From: Actinomycetospora sp. TBRC 11914
GTDB taxonomy: Bacteria > Actinomycetota > Actinomycetes > Mycobacteriales > Pseudonocardiaceae
Assembly (NCBI RefSeq): GCF_012933465.1
Contig: NZ_JABBND010000017.1
Span: 106,887-170,886 of the forward strand
Length of the DNA: 64,000 bases
Direction of reading: 5' to 3'
The notes beneath the pieces were generated by a model. The model had not been told where the DNA came from. It worked only from the letters and a program-made list of their open reading frames with translations, and made no database searches. Below, piece after piece: positions 1 through 10,223 of this stretch. Each line of letters begins with the position of its first letter. The stretch's first letter is position 1. Both the position numbers and the translations under genes were made by a program.

Positions 1-441
1 GGGCTCGCCGCCGGGGCGATCTGCGCGAGTGCGGTCCGGCTCAAGTTCCGCTACGGGTTCGACGACTCCCTCGACGTCGTCGCGGTCCACGGCGTCGGCG
101 GCCTCGTCGGGATGCTGCTGCTGGGCCTGCTGGCCTCGGTCGCGACCAACCCGGCCGGCGCCGACGGCCTGTTCTACGGCGGCGGGTTCGGCCAGCTCGG
201 GCGGCAGGCGGTGGCCGTGGTCGCGGTGCTGGCCTGGTCGTTCGTCGTCACGGCGCTGATCGCGTGGGTGATCAACCGGACGATCGGGCTGCGGGTGGAC
301 CGGGAGGTCGAGGCCGAGGGCGTCGACGAGGGCGAGCACGCCGAGAGCGGCTACGACTTCTCGACGGTGGTCGTCGGTCACGGCTCGCAGCGCACCGGCT
401 CCCTGCCCGGCAGCACCACGGGGGCGCGGCCCCGCTCCTGA
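1..441 (+). CDS. amt: Ammonium transporter (Amt/MEP/Rh), C-terminal part
   Basis: The gene is cut by the left window edge; 146 codons of its 3' end are present. The protein would carry ammonium across the cytoplasmic membrane as a homotrimer. What is visible is the start GLAAGAICASAVRLKFRYGF followed by the characteristic Amt stretch DDSLDVVAVHGVGGLVGMLL, a further hydrophobic segment (VVAVLAWSFVVTALIAWVIN) and a short hydrophilic cytosolic tail (RTIGLRVDREVEAEGVDEGE). The family's last two membrane helices and C-terminal regulatory tail match in order. A glnK gene often follows amt, but here the next gene downstream is a Fur-type regulator read on the same strand, so no PII gene is adjacent on this side. 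Confident family call; the start is outside the window. Confidence 0.93.
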   Translation, partial: GLAAGAICASAVRLKFRYGFDDSLDVVAVHGVGGLVGMLLLGLLASVATNPAGADGLFYGGGFGQLGRQAVAVVAVLAWSFVVTALIAWVINRTIGLRVDREVEAEGVDEGEHAESGYDFSTVVVGHGSQRTGSLPGSTTGARPRS

Positions 442-470
442 GCGGTGCGCAATCTGCCGATGCCGCTGGA

Positions 471-502
471 TTCTTGATTCATTCCAGTTTGTCGGCCAGA
501 CT
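471..502 (+). promoter_or_regulatory. furA-katG promoter with AT-rich Fur-type box
   Basis: In a very GC-rich surrounding, 471-490 reads TTCTTGATTCATTCCAGTTT. A -35 like TTGATT (474-479), a 17-bp spacer and a -10 like CAGACT (497-502) lie only 7 bp before the GTG at 510, so the transcript is probably leaderless. Mycobacterial furA genes are known to carry an AT-rich FurA box at this place and to be leaderless. I infer that this is the equivalent autoregulatory operator. Confidence 0.6.
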
Positions 503-509
503 CGCGGCC

Positions 510-3180
<2,671 letters not shown>

Positions 3181-3181
3181 T

Positions 3182-3254
3182 AGGTGGCCTGCGGCCTCGT
3201 GAGCAGTAAGTGTCGGTATACCGACACTTACTGCTCACGAGCGCTCGCGCACCT
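3182..3254. repeat. Dispersed palindromic element, copy 1
   Basis: 3196-3241 is a perfect 46-bp palindrome centred at 3218/3219 (left arm CTCGTGAGCAGTAAGTGTCG). It is flanked by AGGTG (3182-3186) and CACCT (3250-3254). Each shoulder holds a small GC palindrome (GGCCTGCGGCC on the left, AGCGCTCGCGC on the right). It starts directly after the katG stop and supplies the stop codon of the convergent MOSC gene (3235-3237). A second copy lies at 27855-27928 in the opposite orientation. It has no T-run, but its place between convergent genes suggests a bidirectional terminator, or a REP-like mobile element that settled there. Confidence 0.85.
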
Positions 3255-4032
3255 CGTCGCCCCGGCGGATCACGCCGGGGCGCACCACCTCGGCGTAGGC
3301 CCCGGCGCAGGGCAGGACGCCGAACCCCGGCACCTCGACCCGGTTCCCGGTCAGCAGCGGCCGGAGCGCGTCGGGGTTGCGGGGCAGGTCACCGTGCTCG
3401 AGCGTCGGCACCGAGCACCGCGGGGTCGGCAGCGTCAGCCGCAGCACGACCTCGCCGACGTGCAGCTCCCGCCCGAGCCAGTCGTTCTCGGCGAACGGCG
3501 CCACGTCCGCGGCGATCACCAGGTTCGGCCGGTAGCGCCGGGCCTCGACGCCCAGGTGCTCCAGGGTCGCCGTCGTGATCAGGTGCACCGGCGAGTGGTC
3601 GACGAACGTGTCGCCCGCCGTCCCCTGTGAGATCTCCAGCGTCGGCGCCTCGACCTCGGCCTCGACGCCCTGCGCGAGGACCTCCTCGGGGTCCGGGCGC
3701 TCCACCGACGACGACGGCGGGCGCCGGTCGTGGATCTCGACGGGCCGGCCGAGGTCGGCAGTGAGGGTCTCGACGAGGCGCGGGTCGTCCGCGTCGAGCG
3801 TCTCGCCGCCCGGCGTCGTCACCAGCACGTGGTCGTCCCGGGCGGCCGCCGAGTACTGCAGCAGCCGGCGCCACAGCCGCGGGTGCTTGGCGGTGCACAC
3901 GTACCCCGTCGCCGGATCCATGAGCGCCCGCCACCGGTCCCGCTCCAGCCCGGTCGTCCCGACGACGGCCTCCTCGACCTGCTGGCCGAGCATCGACTTC
4001 ACGGGGTAGCGCGTCAGCGTCGACACCTGCAC
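3235..4032 (-). CDS. MOSC domain-containing protein
   Basis: A 265-aa protein with an N-terminal beta-barrel (MQVSTLTRYPVKSMLGQQVE, the usual YPVKS motif) and a C-terminal MOSC domain with the conserved cysteine in LPTPRCSVPTLEHGD. MOSC proteins are related to the molybdenum-cofactor sulfurase C-terminus and bind a persulfide sulfur. This size class resembles YcbX/mARC-like proteins, which reduce N-hydroxylated compounds with Moco, though no electron-transfer domain is present here. The start ATG at 4032 gives the canonical N-terminus. The last residues (EVRERS) and the stop are encoded by the palindromic element, so the native C-terminus may have been altered by its insertion. Substrate unknown. 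Confidence 0.85.
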   Translation of the reverse strand: MQVSTLTRYPVKSMLGQQVEEAVVGTTGLERDRWRALMDPATGYVCTAKHPRLWRRLLQYSAAARDDHVLVTTPGGETLDADDPRLVETLTADLGRPVEIHDRRPPSSSVERPDPEEVLAQGVEAEVEAPTLEISQGTAGDTFVDHSPVHLITTATLEHLGVEARRYRPNLVIAADVAPFAENDWLGRELHVGEVVLRLTLPTPRCSVPTLEHGDLPRNPDALRPLLTGNRVEVPGFGVLPCAGAYAEVVRPGVIRRGDEVRERS

Positions 4033-4070
4033 GGCTCCACCATAGGCACGTCCTCCAGCACGTCCCCGGC

Positions 4071-4192
4071 GCCGAGTGGACTCCTGTGGCTGGTGCGGGA
4101 GCCCTGACGGTCCACTCGGCCAGCGTCCGGCCGGCCGCCGACGCCGAGTGGACTCCCACGGTCGCCGCGGCAGCCCTGACGCTCCACTCGGC
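4071..4192. repeat. Tandem pair of 50-bp hairpin elements
   Basis: Two 50-bp units, 4071-4120 and 4143-4192, each begin with GCCGAGTGGA and end with its exact complement TCCACTCGGC. They share the inner pieces CTCC and GCCCTGACG but differ in the loops. Their period is 72 bp. They fill the gap between the TrmO stop and the MOSC start, both read leftward. They could be terminators, RNA-processing hairpins or members of a dispersed repeat family; no further copy was seen in this window. Confidence 0.8.
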
Positions 4193-4203
4193 GCGCAGGG
4201 TCC

Positions 4204-4605
4204 CTACCGGCGCGCGGTCAGCACGGGCTTGAGGTCGACGACGGGCGTGCCGTCGAACGCCTCGAGGGCGTCGACGTGCACCCGCGTGCCGTGGACGGCG
4301 AGCACCCGGACCGTGTGCAGCCCCAGCGGGTTGGGCCGCGCCGGGGAGCGGGTGCTGAACACACCGGTCGGTGGCCGCGTGGGGTCGCTGCGCGGGTGCA
4401 CGACCTGGGTCGATCGGTCGGCCTCGTGCAACCACGTCACGACGACGAGCTCGTCCCCGGCGGCGAGGTCGGCGCACGCGGCGGCGAGCGCGGGGTCGAG
4501 CGCCAGCCACGCGTCGGGCGCGCCCTCGTCGGCCTGCTTCGGGACGTCCTCCCCGGCCCGCAGCACCGACTCGACGTGCCCGATCGCCCGCAGCTCGAAG
4601 GTCAC
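4204..4605 (-). CDS. trmO: TrmO/TsaA family tRNA m6t6A37 methyltransferase-like protein
   Basis: A 133-aa protein matching the compact TsaA/UPF0066 fold. It begins FELRAIGHVES and has the signature RPNPLGLHTVRVLAVHGTRV preceded by FSTRSPA, and ends VVDLKPVL, all typical of the family. E. coli TrmO N6-methylates t6A37 of certain tRNAs using S-adenosylmethionine; that protein carries an extra C-terminal domain absent here, so the substrate is not certain. GTG at 4605 overlaps the stop of the upstream flavoprotein by four bases (GTGA), indicating translational coupling in the P450-flavoprotein-trmO operon. A function linking it to those redox enzymes is not evident. Confidence 0.85.
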   Translation of the reverse strand: MTFELRAIGHVESVLRAGEDVPKQADEGAPDAWLALDPALAAACADLAAGDELVVVTWLHEADRSTQVVHPRSDPTRPPTGVFSTRSPARPNPLGLHTVRVLAVHGTRVHVDALEAFDGTPVVDLKPVLTARR

Positions 4606-5708
4606 CCCCGCCCCCCGATCCTCGCGACGACGTCCTCGACACGGCGCAGCAGGTCGAACGACACGGTGCCGCCCCCGGGCGGGGCCACGACGACGTGCAG
4701 GCCGGGAGCGTCCGTGGTGACCCCGTCGATGCCCCAGAAGGCGGGCGGCCCGGCGTCGAACTCGTCGGGGACCACGAGCACGTCGAGGTCGCACCGACCG
4801 CCGTCGGCCAGCTCCAGACCGGTCGGCCCCACCCGCGCCAGGTCGCCGCGGGGCACGACCGCCACGTCCGGGCGGCCGAACAGCTCGAGCCAGCCGTCGT
4901 CCATCGTCACCCGCCCCGCCTCGCCGTCGGGAACCAGCAGCGGCGCGAGGCGCGGGTCGGCGAGCCGGGCCCGCATCGCGTCGCGGTCGGGCACGAGCGG
5001 CGCGTCCTCCGGCGCCGAGTCCCGCAGCGCCGCGAACCGCTCCCGGTACGCGTCGCGCTCGCGCCACCCGTAGACGGGGTTGGTGCGGGCGACGACGTCG
5101 CGGGGCCCGTCGACGACCAGCACCAGCGCGGCGACGCGCTCGACGATCCACGGCGCGAGCTGGATCGCCGCAGGGGTCGTCCCGAGCACCCCGACCCGCC
5201 GTCCGTCCAGGTCGTGCCCGTCCTCGGGCCACGCCGCGGTCCGCACGACGAGGCCGCCGAAGCCGCCCACGTCGTCGTCGGGCTCGACGGGCAGCCGCCC
5301 GGTGCAGGCGACCAGGTGCCGGGTGCGCACCGTCGCGCCGTCGGAGGTCCGCACCGTCCACCCGGCGTCGTCGGGCCGGGCCTCGACCACCCGCGTCCGC
5401 AGCCGGAGATCGCGCCGCAGGTCGAGCCGGTCGGCCACGAACCGCAGCCACCGCTGCACCTCGTAGCCCGCCGGATGGCGCTCGCTCCAGCCCCAGTCGC
5501 GGTAGAGCTCCTCGGAGAAGAAGTACTGGTACAGGTGGCACTCGGTGTCCAGGTGGGAGCCCGGGTACGCGTGCCACCACCAGGTCCCCCCGACGTTGCC
5601 CGCCTCGTCGTAGGCGCGCACGCGCAACCCCCGCTCGCGGAGCAGGTGCAGCGCGGCGAGCCCCGAGAACCCCGCGCCGACGACGACGACGTCGAGGTCG
5701 GAGGTCAC
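4602..5708 (-). CDS. FAD-dependent monooxygenase, FMO/BVMO-like
   Basis: A 368-aa flavoprotein. The N-terminal FAD fold is clear (VVVVGAGFSGLAALHLLRER), followed by the family hallmark GNVGGTWWWHAYPGSHLDTE and the region near QYFFSEELYRDW seen in Baeyer-Villiger and flavin-containing monooxygenases. It is shorter than classical BVMOs (about 500-600 aa). The second dinucleotide site is weak (RRVGVLGTTPAAIQLAPW, lacking a clean GxGxxG) and the BVMO FxGxxxHxxxWP fingerprint is absent, so NADPH use and the reaction are uncertain. GTG at 5708 is chosen because the Rossmann strand starts seven residues later. It lies 38 bp downstream of the P450 gene and overlaps trmO, so the two oxygenases may act on one substrate. 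Confidence 0.8.
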   Translation of the reverse strand: MTSDLDVVVVGAGFSGLAALHLLRERGLRVRAYDEAGNVGGTWWWHAYPGSHLDTECHLYQYFFSEELYRDWGWSERHPAGYEVQRWLRFVADRLDLRRDLRLRTRVVEARPDDAGWTVRTSDGATVRTRHLVACTGRLPVEPDDDVGGFGGLVVRTAAWPEDGHDLDGRRVGVLGTTPAAIQLAPWIVERVAALVLVVDGPRDVVARTNPVYGWRERDAYRERFAALRDSAPEDAPLVPDRDAMRARLADPRLAPLLVPDGEAGRVTMDDGWLELFGRPDVAVVPRGDLARVGPTGLELADGGRCDLDVLVVPDEFDAGPPAFWGIDGVTTDAPGLHVVVAPPGGGTVSFDLLRRVEDVVARIGGRG

Positions 5709-5746
5709 GCCCGCATCCTGCGCCGTCGGGCCCGGCGACGCACGCG

Positions 5747-6916
5747 TCAGGACACCGTCACCTCGAGCCGCGCCAGTCCGCGCAGCCCGTTGTTGAGCAG
5801 CGGCGCCGAGTCGACGACCTCGAAGCGCTCCACCCGGTCGGCGAGCCGGCCCAGCAGCGTCGACATCTCCAGCCGCGCGAGGTGCATCCCGACGCAGACG
5901 TGCTCGCCTCGACCGAACGCGAGGTGGTCGGAGGGCTTGCGGGTGATGTCGAAGCGGTCCGGGTCGGGGTACTTGCGCTCGTCGCGGTTGGCCGAGCCGT
6001 AGAGCAGCGCGACCCGGCTGCCCGCGGGCAGCGCCACCCCGTCGATCTCGTGGTCCTCGGTGAGCACCCGGGTGAACTGCGGGACCGACGTCTCCACCCG
6101 CAGCGCCTCGTTGATCGCGTGCGGGATCAGCGAGCGGTCGGCGCGCAGCATCGCCCACTGGTCGGGGTGGGCCGCGAACAGCGCGATCGTCGCGGTGATC
6201 CCGAGGATCGTGGTGTCCAGGCTCGGCGTCACGTAGTCGAGCATCATCACCGGGCACTTCTCGCGGGGCATCTCGCCGCGGTCGGCGGCCTGGTAGAGGT
6301 GCGCCGCCCAGCCGTCGGGGTCGATGTTGCCGGGGACGGCCTCGTGCTGGGCGAACCCCAGGAACTCCTCGACCTGCGGCATCGCGGCGTGGAACCGGTC
6401 GTTGGCCGGGCCCTGCACGTCCCAGATGGCCGCGGCCCACTCCAGCATCTTCTGCCGGTGGCCCTCTCCGAGCCCGACCAGCTTCGACACCACGGCCAGC
6501 GGCAGGTGCTCGGCCAGCTCGGTGGCCGCGTCGAACCGGCCCTTCTCCACGAGCGCGGAGACGATCCGGTCGGCCTCCTCCTCGATGGTCGGCGTGATCT
6601 CGCGCATCCGGTCGGGGCGCAGCGGCCGGCCGAGCACCGAGCGCATCATCGTGTGGTCCGGCGGGTCGCTGCACAGCGTGATGCCCTCGAGCTGGGCGTT
6701 CATCGTCGGGTCGACGAACACGCTCTTCGCGGACGAGAAGGTCTTCCAGTCCATGAGCGCGGCCCGCACGTCGGCGTAGCGCGAGAGCGCGTAGTGCCCG
6801 TGGCGGCGCATCTCGACGACGGGGCCGAGGTCACGCAGGGTGCGGTAGATCGGGTACGGGTCGACGCGGGCGTCGTCGGCGAAGAGGTCGACGTCGCTGA
6901 CCGGGATGTCCGGCAC
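5747..6916 (-). CDS. Cytochrome P450
   Basis: A 389-aa soluble bacterial (class I type) P450. The haem-binding loop is FGRGEHVCVGMHLAR with Cys341 as the iron ligand. The ExxR motif is in NEALRVET, and the PDPDRFDITRKP meander precedes the haem loop. The I-helix oxygen-activation motif reads TPSLDTT where most P450s have AGxDTT: the usual Ala/Gly-Gly is replaced by Pro-Ser while the Asp-Thr pair is retained. GTG at 6916 is preferred over the ATG at 6946 because GGAGG lies five bases upstream of it. No ferredoxin or reductase gene is adjacent, so electron partners must be encoded elsewhere. First gene of the operon with the flavin monooxygenase and trmO. Confidence 0.93.
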   Translation of the reverse strand: MPDIPVSDVDLFADDARVDPYPIYRTLRDLGPVVEMRRHGHYALSRYADVRAALMDWKTFSSAKSVFVDPTMNAQLEGITLCSDPPDHTMMRSVLGRPLRPDRMREITPTIEEEADRIVSALVEKGRFDAATELAEHLPLAVVSKLVGLGEGHRQKMLEWAAAIWDVQGPANDRFHAAMPQVEEFLGFAQHEAVPGNIDPDGWAAHLYQAADRGEMPREKCPVMMLDYVTPSLDTTILGITATIALFAAHPDQWAMLRADRSLIPHAINEALRVETSVPQFTRVLTEDHEIDGVALPAGSRVALLYGSANRDERKYPDPDRFDITRKPSDHLAFGRGEHVCVGMHLARLEMSTLLGRLADRVERFEVVDSAPLLNNGLRGLARLEVTVS

Positions 6917-7059
6917 GGGGCCTCCGAAGGTGGTGGGGATCACCATCGTGCGCCGCCCGGCCGCCGGTCGGAACCGCGTTCCCACGCGGCGGAAGCGCGT
7001 CGGGGAGCCGCGCGGCGGGCGGCCGGCGTCGCGGAGCTCGCGCTCCTCGCGGGTGACCG

Positions 7060-7220
7060 GCCTGCGCGGGATGCGGCGCGGGTGGTTGGTGGTGCTGGGA
7101 CCTGCGCGTGGCGCACACACGGGGGCGGCGCGGGTGGTCGGCGGGACCTGCGCGTGGCGCACACACGGGGGCGACGCGGGTGGTTGGTGGTGCTGGGACC
7201 TGCGCGCGGCGCACACATCC
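7060..7220 (+). repeat. 52-bp repeat block, forward orientation (locus 1)
   Basis: The core ACCTGCGCGTGGCGCACACA recurs at 7100, 7146 and (as ACCTGCGCGCGGCGCACACA) 7198, with a decayed copy from 7060. Spacing is 46 then 52 bp; the 46-bp unit has lost 6 bp in its spacer. The spacers are alike (CGCGGGTGGTTGGTGGTGCT), so the true unit is a 52-bp tandem repeat. The core is itself an imperfect dyad (TGCGCG-TGG-CGCACA). It lies just upstream of the P450 gene. Confidence 0.85.
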
Positions 7221-7420
7221 GCGAGCCGTTCACGGTCGCCGGGTCCGCGGGGTGATCGAGGCGGCGTCCCGCGAGGGCAGACCCGCGCGAGGGAGCCGCT
7301 GCGCGTCGAACGGATCTCCGCCCGGCGTGCAGGAGCTCCCTGATCTTCGTCCGGATCCCCGGCCGCCGGCGAGCCCTCGGCGGTCGGCGCCCGGGCGGCG
7401 AGGCGAGCGACCCGTCCGGA

Positions 7421-7545
7421 GTGTGTGCGCGACGCGTCGGTCCCCCGGCGCCGGTGTCGGCCGGCTGGTCGAGAGTGTGCGCAACGCGTCGGTTCCCTGG
7501 CGGCTCTGTTGACCGGCGAGCGGAGTCTGTGCGCGACGCGTCGGT
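7421..7545 (-). repeat. 52-bp repeat block, inverted orientation (locus 1)
   Basis: Three copies of a related core read in the opposite sense (GTGTGCGCGACGCGTCGGT and variants) end at 7441, 7493 and 7545, exactly 52 bp apart. About 200 bp (7221-7420) of sequence with no recognisable gene separates this block from the forward block. The core agrees with the locus 2 inverted core at about 16 of 19 positions. Confidence 0.8.
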
Positions 7546-7569
7546 CTCTCGGCAGCCGGGTCGCAGCTC

Positions 7570-7793
7570 CGTCGACGCGGACCGCGCAGCTCGACCGGGT
7601 GCTCGGCCCGTACCCCGAGCAGATCGCGGTGTGGGCGGTCGGGCTCGGCGTCGGGTCGGTCGCGTCGCGGCTGGGCCGGCTCGCGGCGCTGCGCGGCGAC
7701 GCCGAGGGCGCCCGCCGCCACCGCGCGCAGGCCCTGGAGATCGAGGAGCGGGCGCAGGCCCCGACCTGGCTCGCGCGCACCCGGGCGGGCTGA
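7570..7793 (+). pseudogene. 3' remnant of a TPR-containing AAA/BTAD-type regulator gene
   Basis: An open frame runs out of the repeat block and ends in about 65 residues that look like the extreme C-terminus of a large regulatory ATPase: LDRVLGPYPEQIAVWAVGLG, then LGRLAALRGDAEGARRHRAQ and ALEIEERAQAPTWLARTRAG. This is the final TPR-like repeat seen at the end of SARP/guanylate-cyclase-type AAA regulators. The upstream part of the frame is encoded by the 52-bp repeats and has no protein character, so the rest of the gene has been lost or replaced. Assignment to the exact parent family is an inference. Confidence 0.55.
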
Positions 7794-7869
7794 TCGCGGA
7801 CGGCTGGTGCGTGCCGCGCGGTCGCCTAGGCTGCGACGTCGGCCGGTGTCCGTGCGGGGAGAGGGTCTG

Positions 7870-9450
7870 GTGAACGAATCGCTCGGAGTGCTCCTCGCCG
7901 TCCTCGTCGGGTCACTGGCGGTGACGGTGCTCGCGCGCAAGCTGCGGGTCTCGCCGCCCCTGGTCCTCGTGGTCGTCTTCCTCGGCGTCTCCTTCGTCCC
8001 CGGCATGCCCGAGGTGCGGCTCGACCCCGACCTCGTGCTCCCGCTCGTCCTCGCACCGCTGCTCTACTCGGCGGGCCTGCAGAGCTCGCCGCGCCGGCTG
8101 CGCGAGAACCTGCGCCCCATCGGCCTGCTCGCCGTCGGGCTGGTGCTCTTCACCGCGTTCGCGGTCGGGTTCACCGCCTCGTGGTTCCTGCCCGGGCTGC
8201 CGCTGGCGAGCGGGCTGGTGCTGGGCGCGATCGTGGCCCCGCCCGACGCCGTCGCCGCCGCCTCGATCGGCCGCCGCCTGGGCCTGCAGCGGCGGGTGAT
8301 GGCGATCCTCGAGGGCGAGAGCCTGCTCAACGACGCCTCGGCGCTCACGCTGCTGCGGATCTTCCTCGCCGCCGCGGGAGTCGGGGCGGTGACGCCGAGC
8401 GTGTGGGTCGGGCTGGGGGAGTTCCTGCTCACCGCGGTCGGCGGGATCGCGGTGGGCGCCGCCATCGGCTGGCTCGTGCACCGGGTGCGGCTGCGGCTGA
8501 ACGACGCGATCATGGAGAGCGCCCTCGGCCTGCTGATCCCCTTCGCGACCTACGTGCTCGCCGAGGACTTCACCGGCCCGGTCCACGCGTCGGGTGTCCT
8601 CGCCGTCGTCGTCGCGGGCCTCTACCTCGGGCACAAGTCGAGCGAGAGCACCTTCGCGTCGCGGCTGCAGGACCAGGCGGTGTGGGCCGGTCTCGACACC
8701 GTGCTCGAGGCGTTCGTGTTCGCGCTGATCGGGCTCCAGCTCGCCCCGGTGGTCAACGAACTGCGGGCCGGGCTCGGCACCGTGCTCCTGGCCGCGGTCG
8801 CCGTGCTGGTCGCGACGGTGCTGGCCCGCATCGTCTGGGTGTTCCCGATGACCTACGCCTTCCGGCTCGTGCCCCGGATTCGGGCCCACGAGCCGCGGCG
8901 GCCGCCGTGGCGGGTGCCCGCGATCATCTCGTGGTCGGGCATGCGCGGCGTGGTCACGCTCGCCGCGGCGTTCGCGGTCCCCGACGACGTCCCCGGCCGC
9001 GACGTGATCATCTTCCTGGCCTTCGCGGTCACCGTCGGCACCCTGCTCCTGCACGGGCTGACGCTGCCGTGGCTCATCCGCCGGCTGCGGGTCTACGACA
9101 CCGGCCAGCAGAGCGACGCGCTCGCCGAGGCCGCCGCCAAGCAGGCCGCCGCGGAGGCCGCGATCACCCGGCTCGACGAGGTCGCCGGGGACGGCACCCC
9201 CGACCACATCACCACCCAGCTGCGCTCCTGGGCCGAGCAGCGGGCGAACGGCGCGTGGGAGCGGCTCGGCCGGCCGACCGAGGAGGTCGGGGAGGCGCCG
9301 ACGGCGACCTTCTCCCGCCTGCGCCGGCAGATGCTCGCCGCGGAGCGGGAGACGTTCGTGCGGTTCCGCGACCAGGGCCGGCTCGAGGACGGGGTGTTCG
9401 TGGAGATGCTCCGCGAGATCGACCACGAGGAAGCGATGCTGGACCGGTAG
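7870..9450 (+). CDS. Cation:proton antiporter (CPA1, NhaP/SLC9-like)
   Basis: A 526-aa polytopic membrane protein expected to exchange Na+ (or K+) for H+. About twelve hydrophobic segments span residues 3-420. The transport core is visible as APPDAVAAASIGRRLGL and ILEGESLLNDASALTL, the conserved PDAV and GESLLND motifs of CPA1 antiporters, and WSGMRGVVTLAAAFAVP. A cytosolic C-terminal region (about residues 425-526, rich in Ala, Glu and Arg) follows, probably helical and regulatory. GTG at 7870 is chosen because it begins the first hydrophobic helix and follows GGGGAGAGGG. A -10-like TAGGCT occurs at 7828-7833. It is not obviously in an operon: upstream is a gene remnant and downstream a convergent gene. 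Confidence 0.92.
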   Translation: MNESLGVLLAVLVGSLAVTVLARKLRVSPPLVLVVVFLGVSFVPGMPEVRLDPDLVLPLVLAPLLYSAGLQSSPRRLRENLRPIGLLAVGLVLFTAFAVGFTASWFLPGLPLASGLVLGAIVAPPDAVAAASIGRRLGLQRRVMAILEGESLLNDASALTLLRIFLAAAGVGAVTPSVWVGLGEFLLTAVGGIAVGAAIGWLVHRVRLRLNDAIMESALGLLIPFATYVLAEDFTGPVHASGVLAVVVAGLYLGHKSSESTFASRLQDQAVWAGLDTVLEAFVFALIGLQLAPVVNELRAGLGTVLLAAVAVLVATVLARIVWVFPMTYAFRLVPRIRAHEPRRPPWRVPAIISWSGMRGVVTLAAAFAVPDDVPGRDVIIFLAFAVTVGTLLLHGLTLPWLIRRLRVYDTGQQSDALAEAAAKQAAAEAAITRLDEVAGDGTPDHITTQLRSWAEQRANGAWERLGRPTEEVGEAPTATFSRLRRQMLAAERETFVRFRDQGRLEDGVFVEMLREIDHEEAMLDR

Positions 9451-9470
9451 GTGCGCACCGCGCTCGCGCG

Positions 9471-9743
9471 TCAGCCACCCAGGATCCGGGCCTTCTGCTG
9501 CGCGAACTCCTGGTCGGTCAGCACGCCCTGGGCCTTGAGGTCGGCGAGGTCCTTGAGCTGGCTGATGACGTCGTCACCGGCCGGGGCGGGGGCCGGGGGC
9601 GCGTAGGCCTGTGGGGGGTAGGGCTCGGCCTGGGCCTGCGCGGCCCACCGGCCCTGCTGGCGGCGGCTCACGCGGTTGGACACGGCGGTGGCCGTGCCGG
9701 CGACGACGGCGGTGCGGGCGATCCCGCGGAGGAGGCCGGGCAT
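9471..9743 (-). CDS. SHOCT-domain small protein
   Basis: A 90-aa protein. The C-terminal 30 residues (ISQLKDLADLKAQGVLTDQE followed by FAQQKARILGG) are a clear SHOCT (short C-terminal) domain, a small oligomerisation module. The N-terminal part (LLRGIARTAVVAGTATAVSN) is mildly hydrophobic and could associate with membrane, followed by a Pro/Ala/Tyr-rich linker. Molecular role unknown. The gene follows the DUF6325-like gene at 36 bp. Similar SHOCT and DUF6325 pairs occur in other actinobacteria, so the two products probably work together. Confidence 0.85.
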   Translation of the reverse strand: MPGLLRGIARTAVVAGTATAVSNRVSRRQQGRWAAQAQAEPYPPQAYAPPAPAPAGDDVISQLKDLADLKAQGVLTDQEFAQQKARILGG

Positions 9744-9779
9744 GGTCGAGTCCCTCGGTCGGTGGGGTGGGGGGAGACG

Positions 9780-10223
9780 TCAGGCCGGGGTCTCGACGGC
9801 CTCGGCGGCGGCGACGAGGTCCTCGACGGACACCCGCCCGCCCGCGACGAGGCGGGCCCCGCCACGGCGCAGCGCGGTGGCGAGCGGGGCGGCCCAGAGG
9901 TTCTCGTAGACGATGGCCACGCCGACGGCGCCGGGCTCGAGGACCGAGCCGACCGAGTCGGCGTCGTCGGGTCCGAGCAGGCCCGACGTCGCGCCCTCGA
10001 AGAGCCGAAGGTCGGGGACGCCGTCGCCGTCGACGTCGGCGATCTCGGCCACGGTGACCGTGCCGTCCTGGCCCCGGCGGACGACGATGAAGTCGAGGAT
10101 GCGCACGATCCGGCGGTCGACGAGGTCGAGCAGCAGCGGGAGTCCCTCGCCGGTGCCGCCACCGGCGGGGAACTCGATGACCAGGAAGTCGACCGGGCCG
10201 ACCTCGACGGTGTCCTCGTCCAT
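9780..10223 (-). CDS. DUF6325-like protein
   Basis: A 147-aa soluble, acidic protein beginning with the family-like EVGPVDFLVIEFPAGGGTGE and continuing LLLDLVDRRIVRILDFIVVR. The middle has an Asp-rich segment (ADVDGDGVPDLRLFEG) and the C-terminal part resembles the DUF1269/DUF6325 fold (VGVAIVYENLWAAPLATALR). It looks like a ferredoxin-like membrane-stress protein family of unknown biochemical activity. ATG at 10223 is preceded by AGGAGG. It is the first gene of a pair with the SHOCT protein. A dyad resembling dormancy-regulon boxes lies about 100 bp upstream. Confidence 0.75.
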   Translation of the reverse strand: MDEDTVEVGPVDFLVIEFPAGGGTGEGLPLLLDLVDRRIVRILDFIVVRRGQDGTVTVAEIADVDGDGVPDLRLFEGATSGLLGPDDADSVGSVLEPGAVGVAIVYENLWAAPLATALRRGGARLVAGGRVSVEDLVAAAEAVETPA

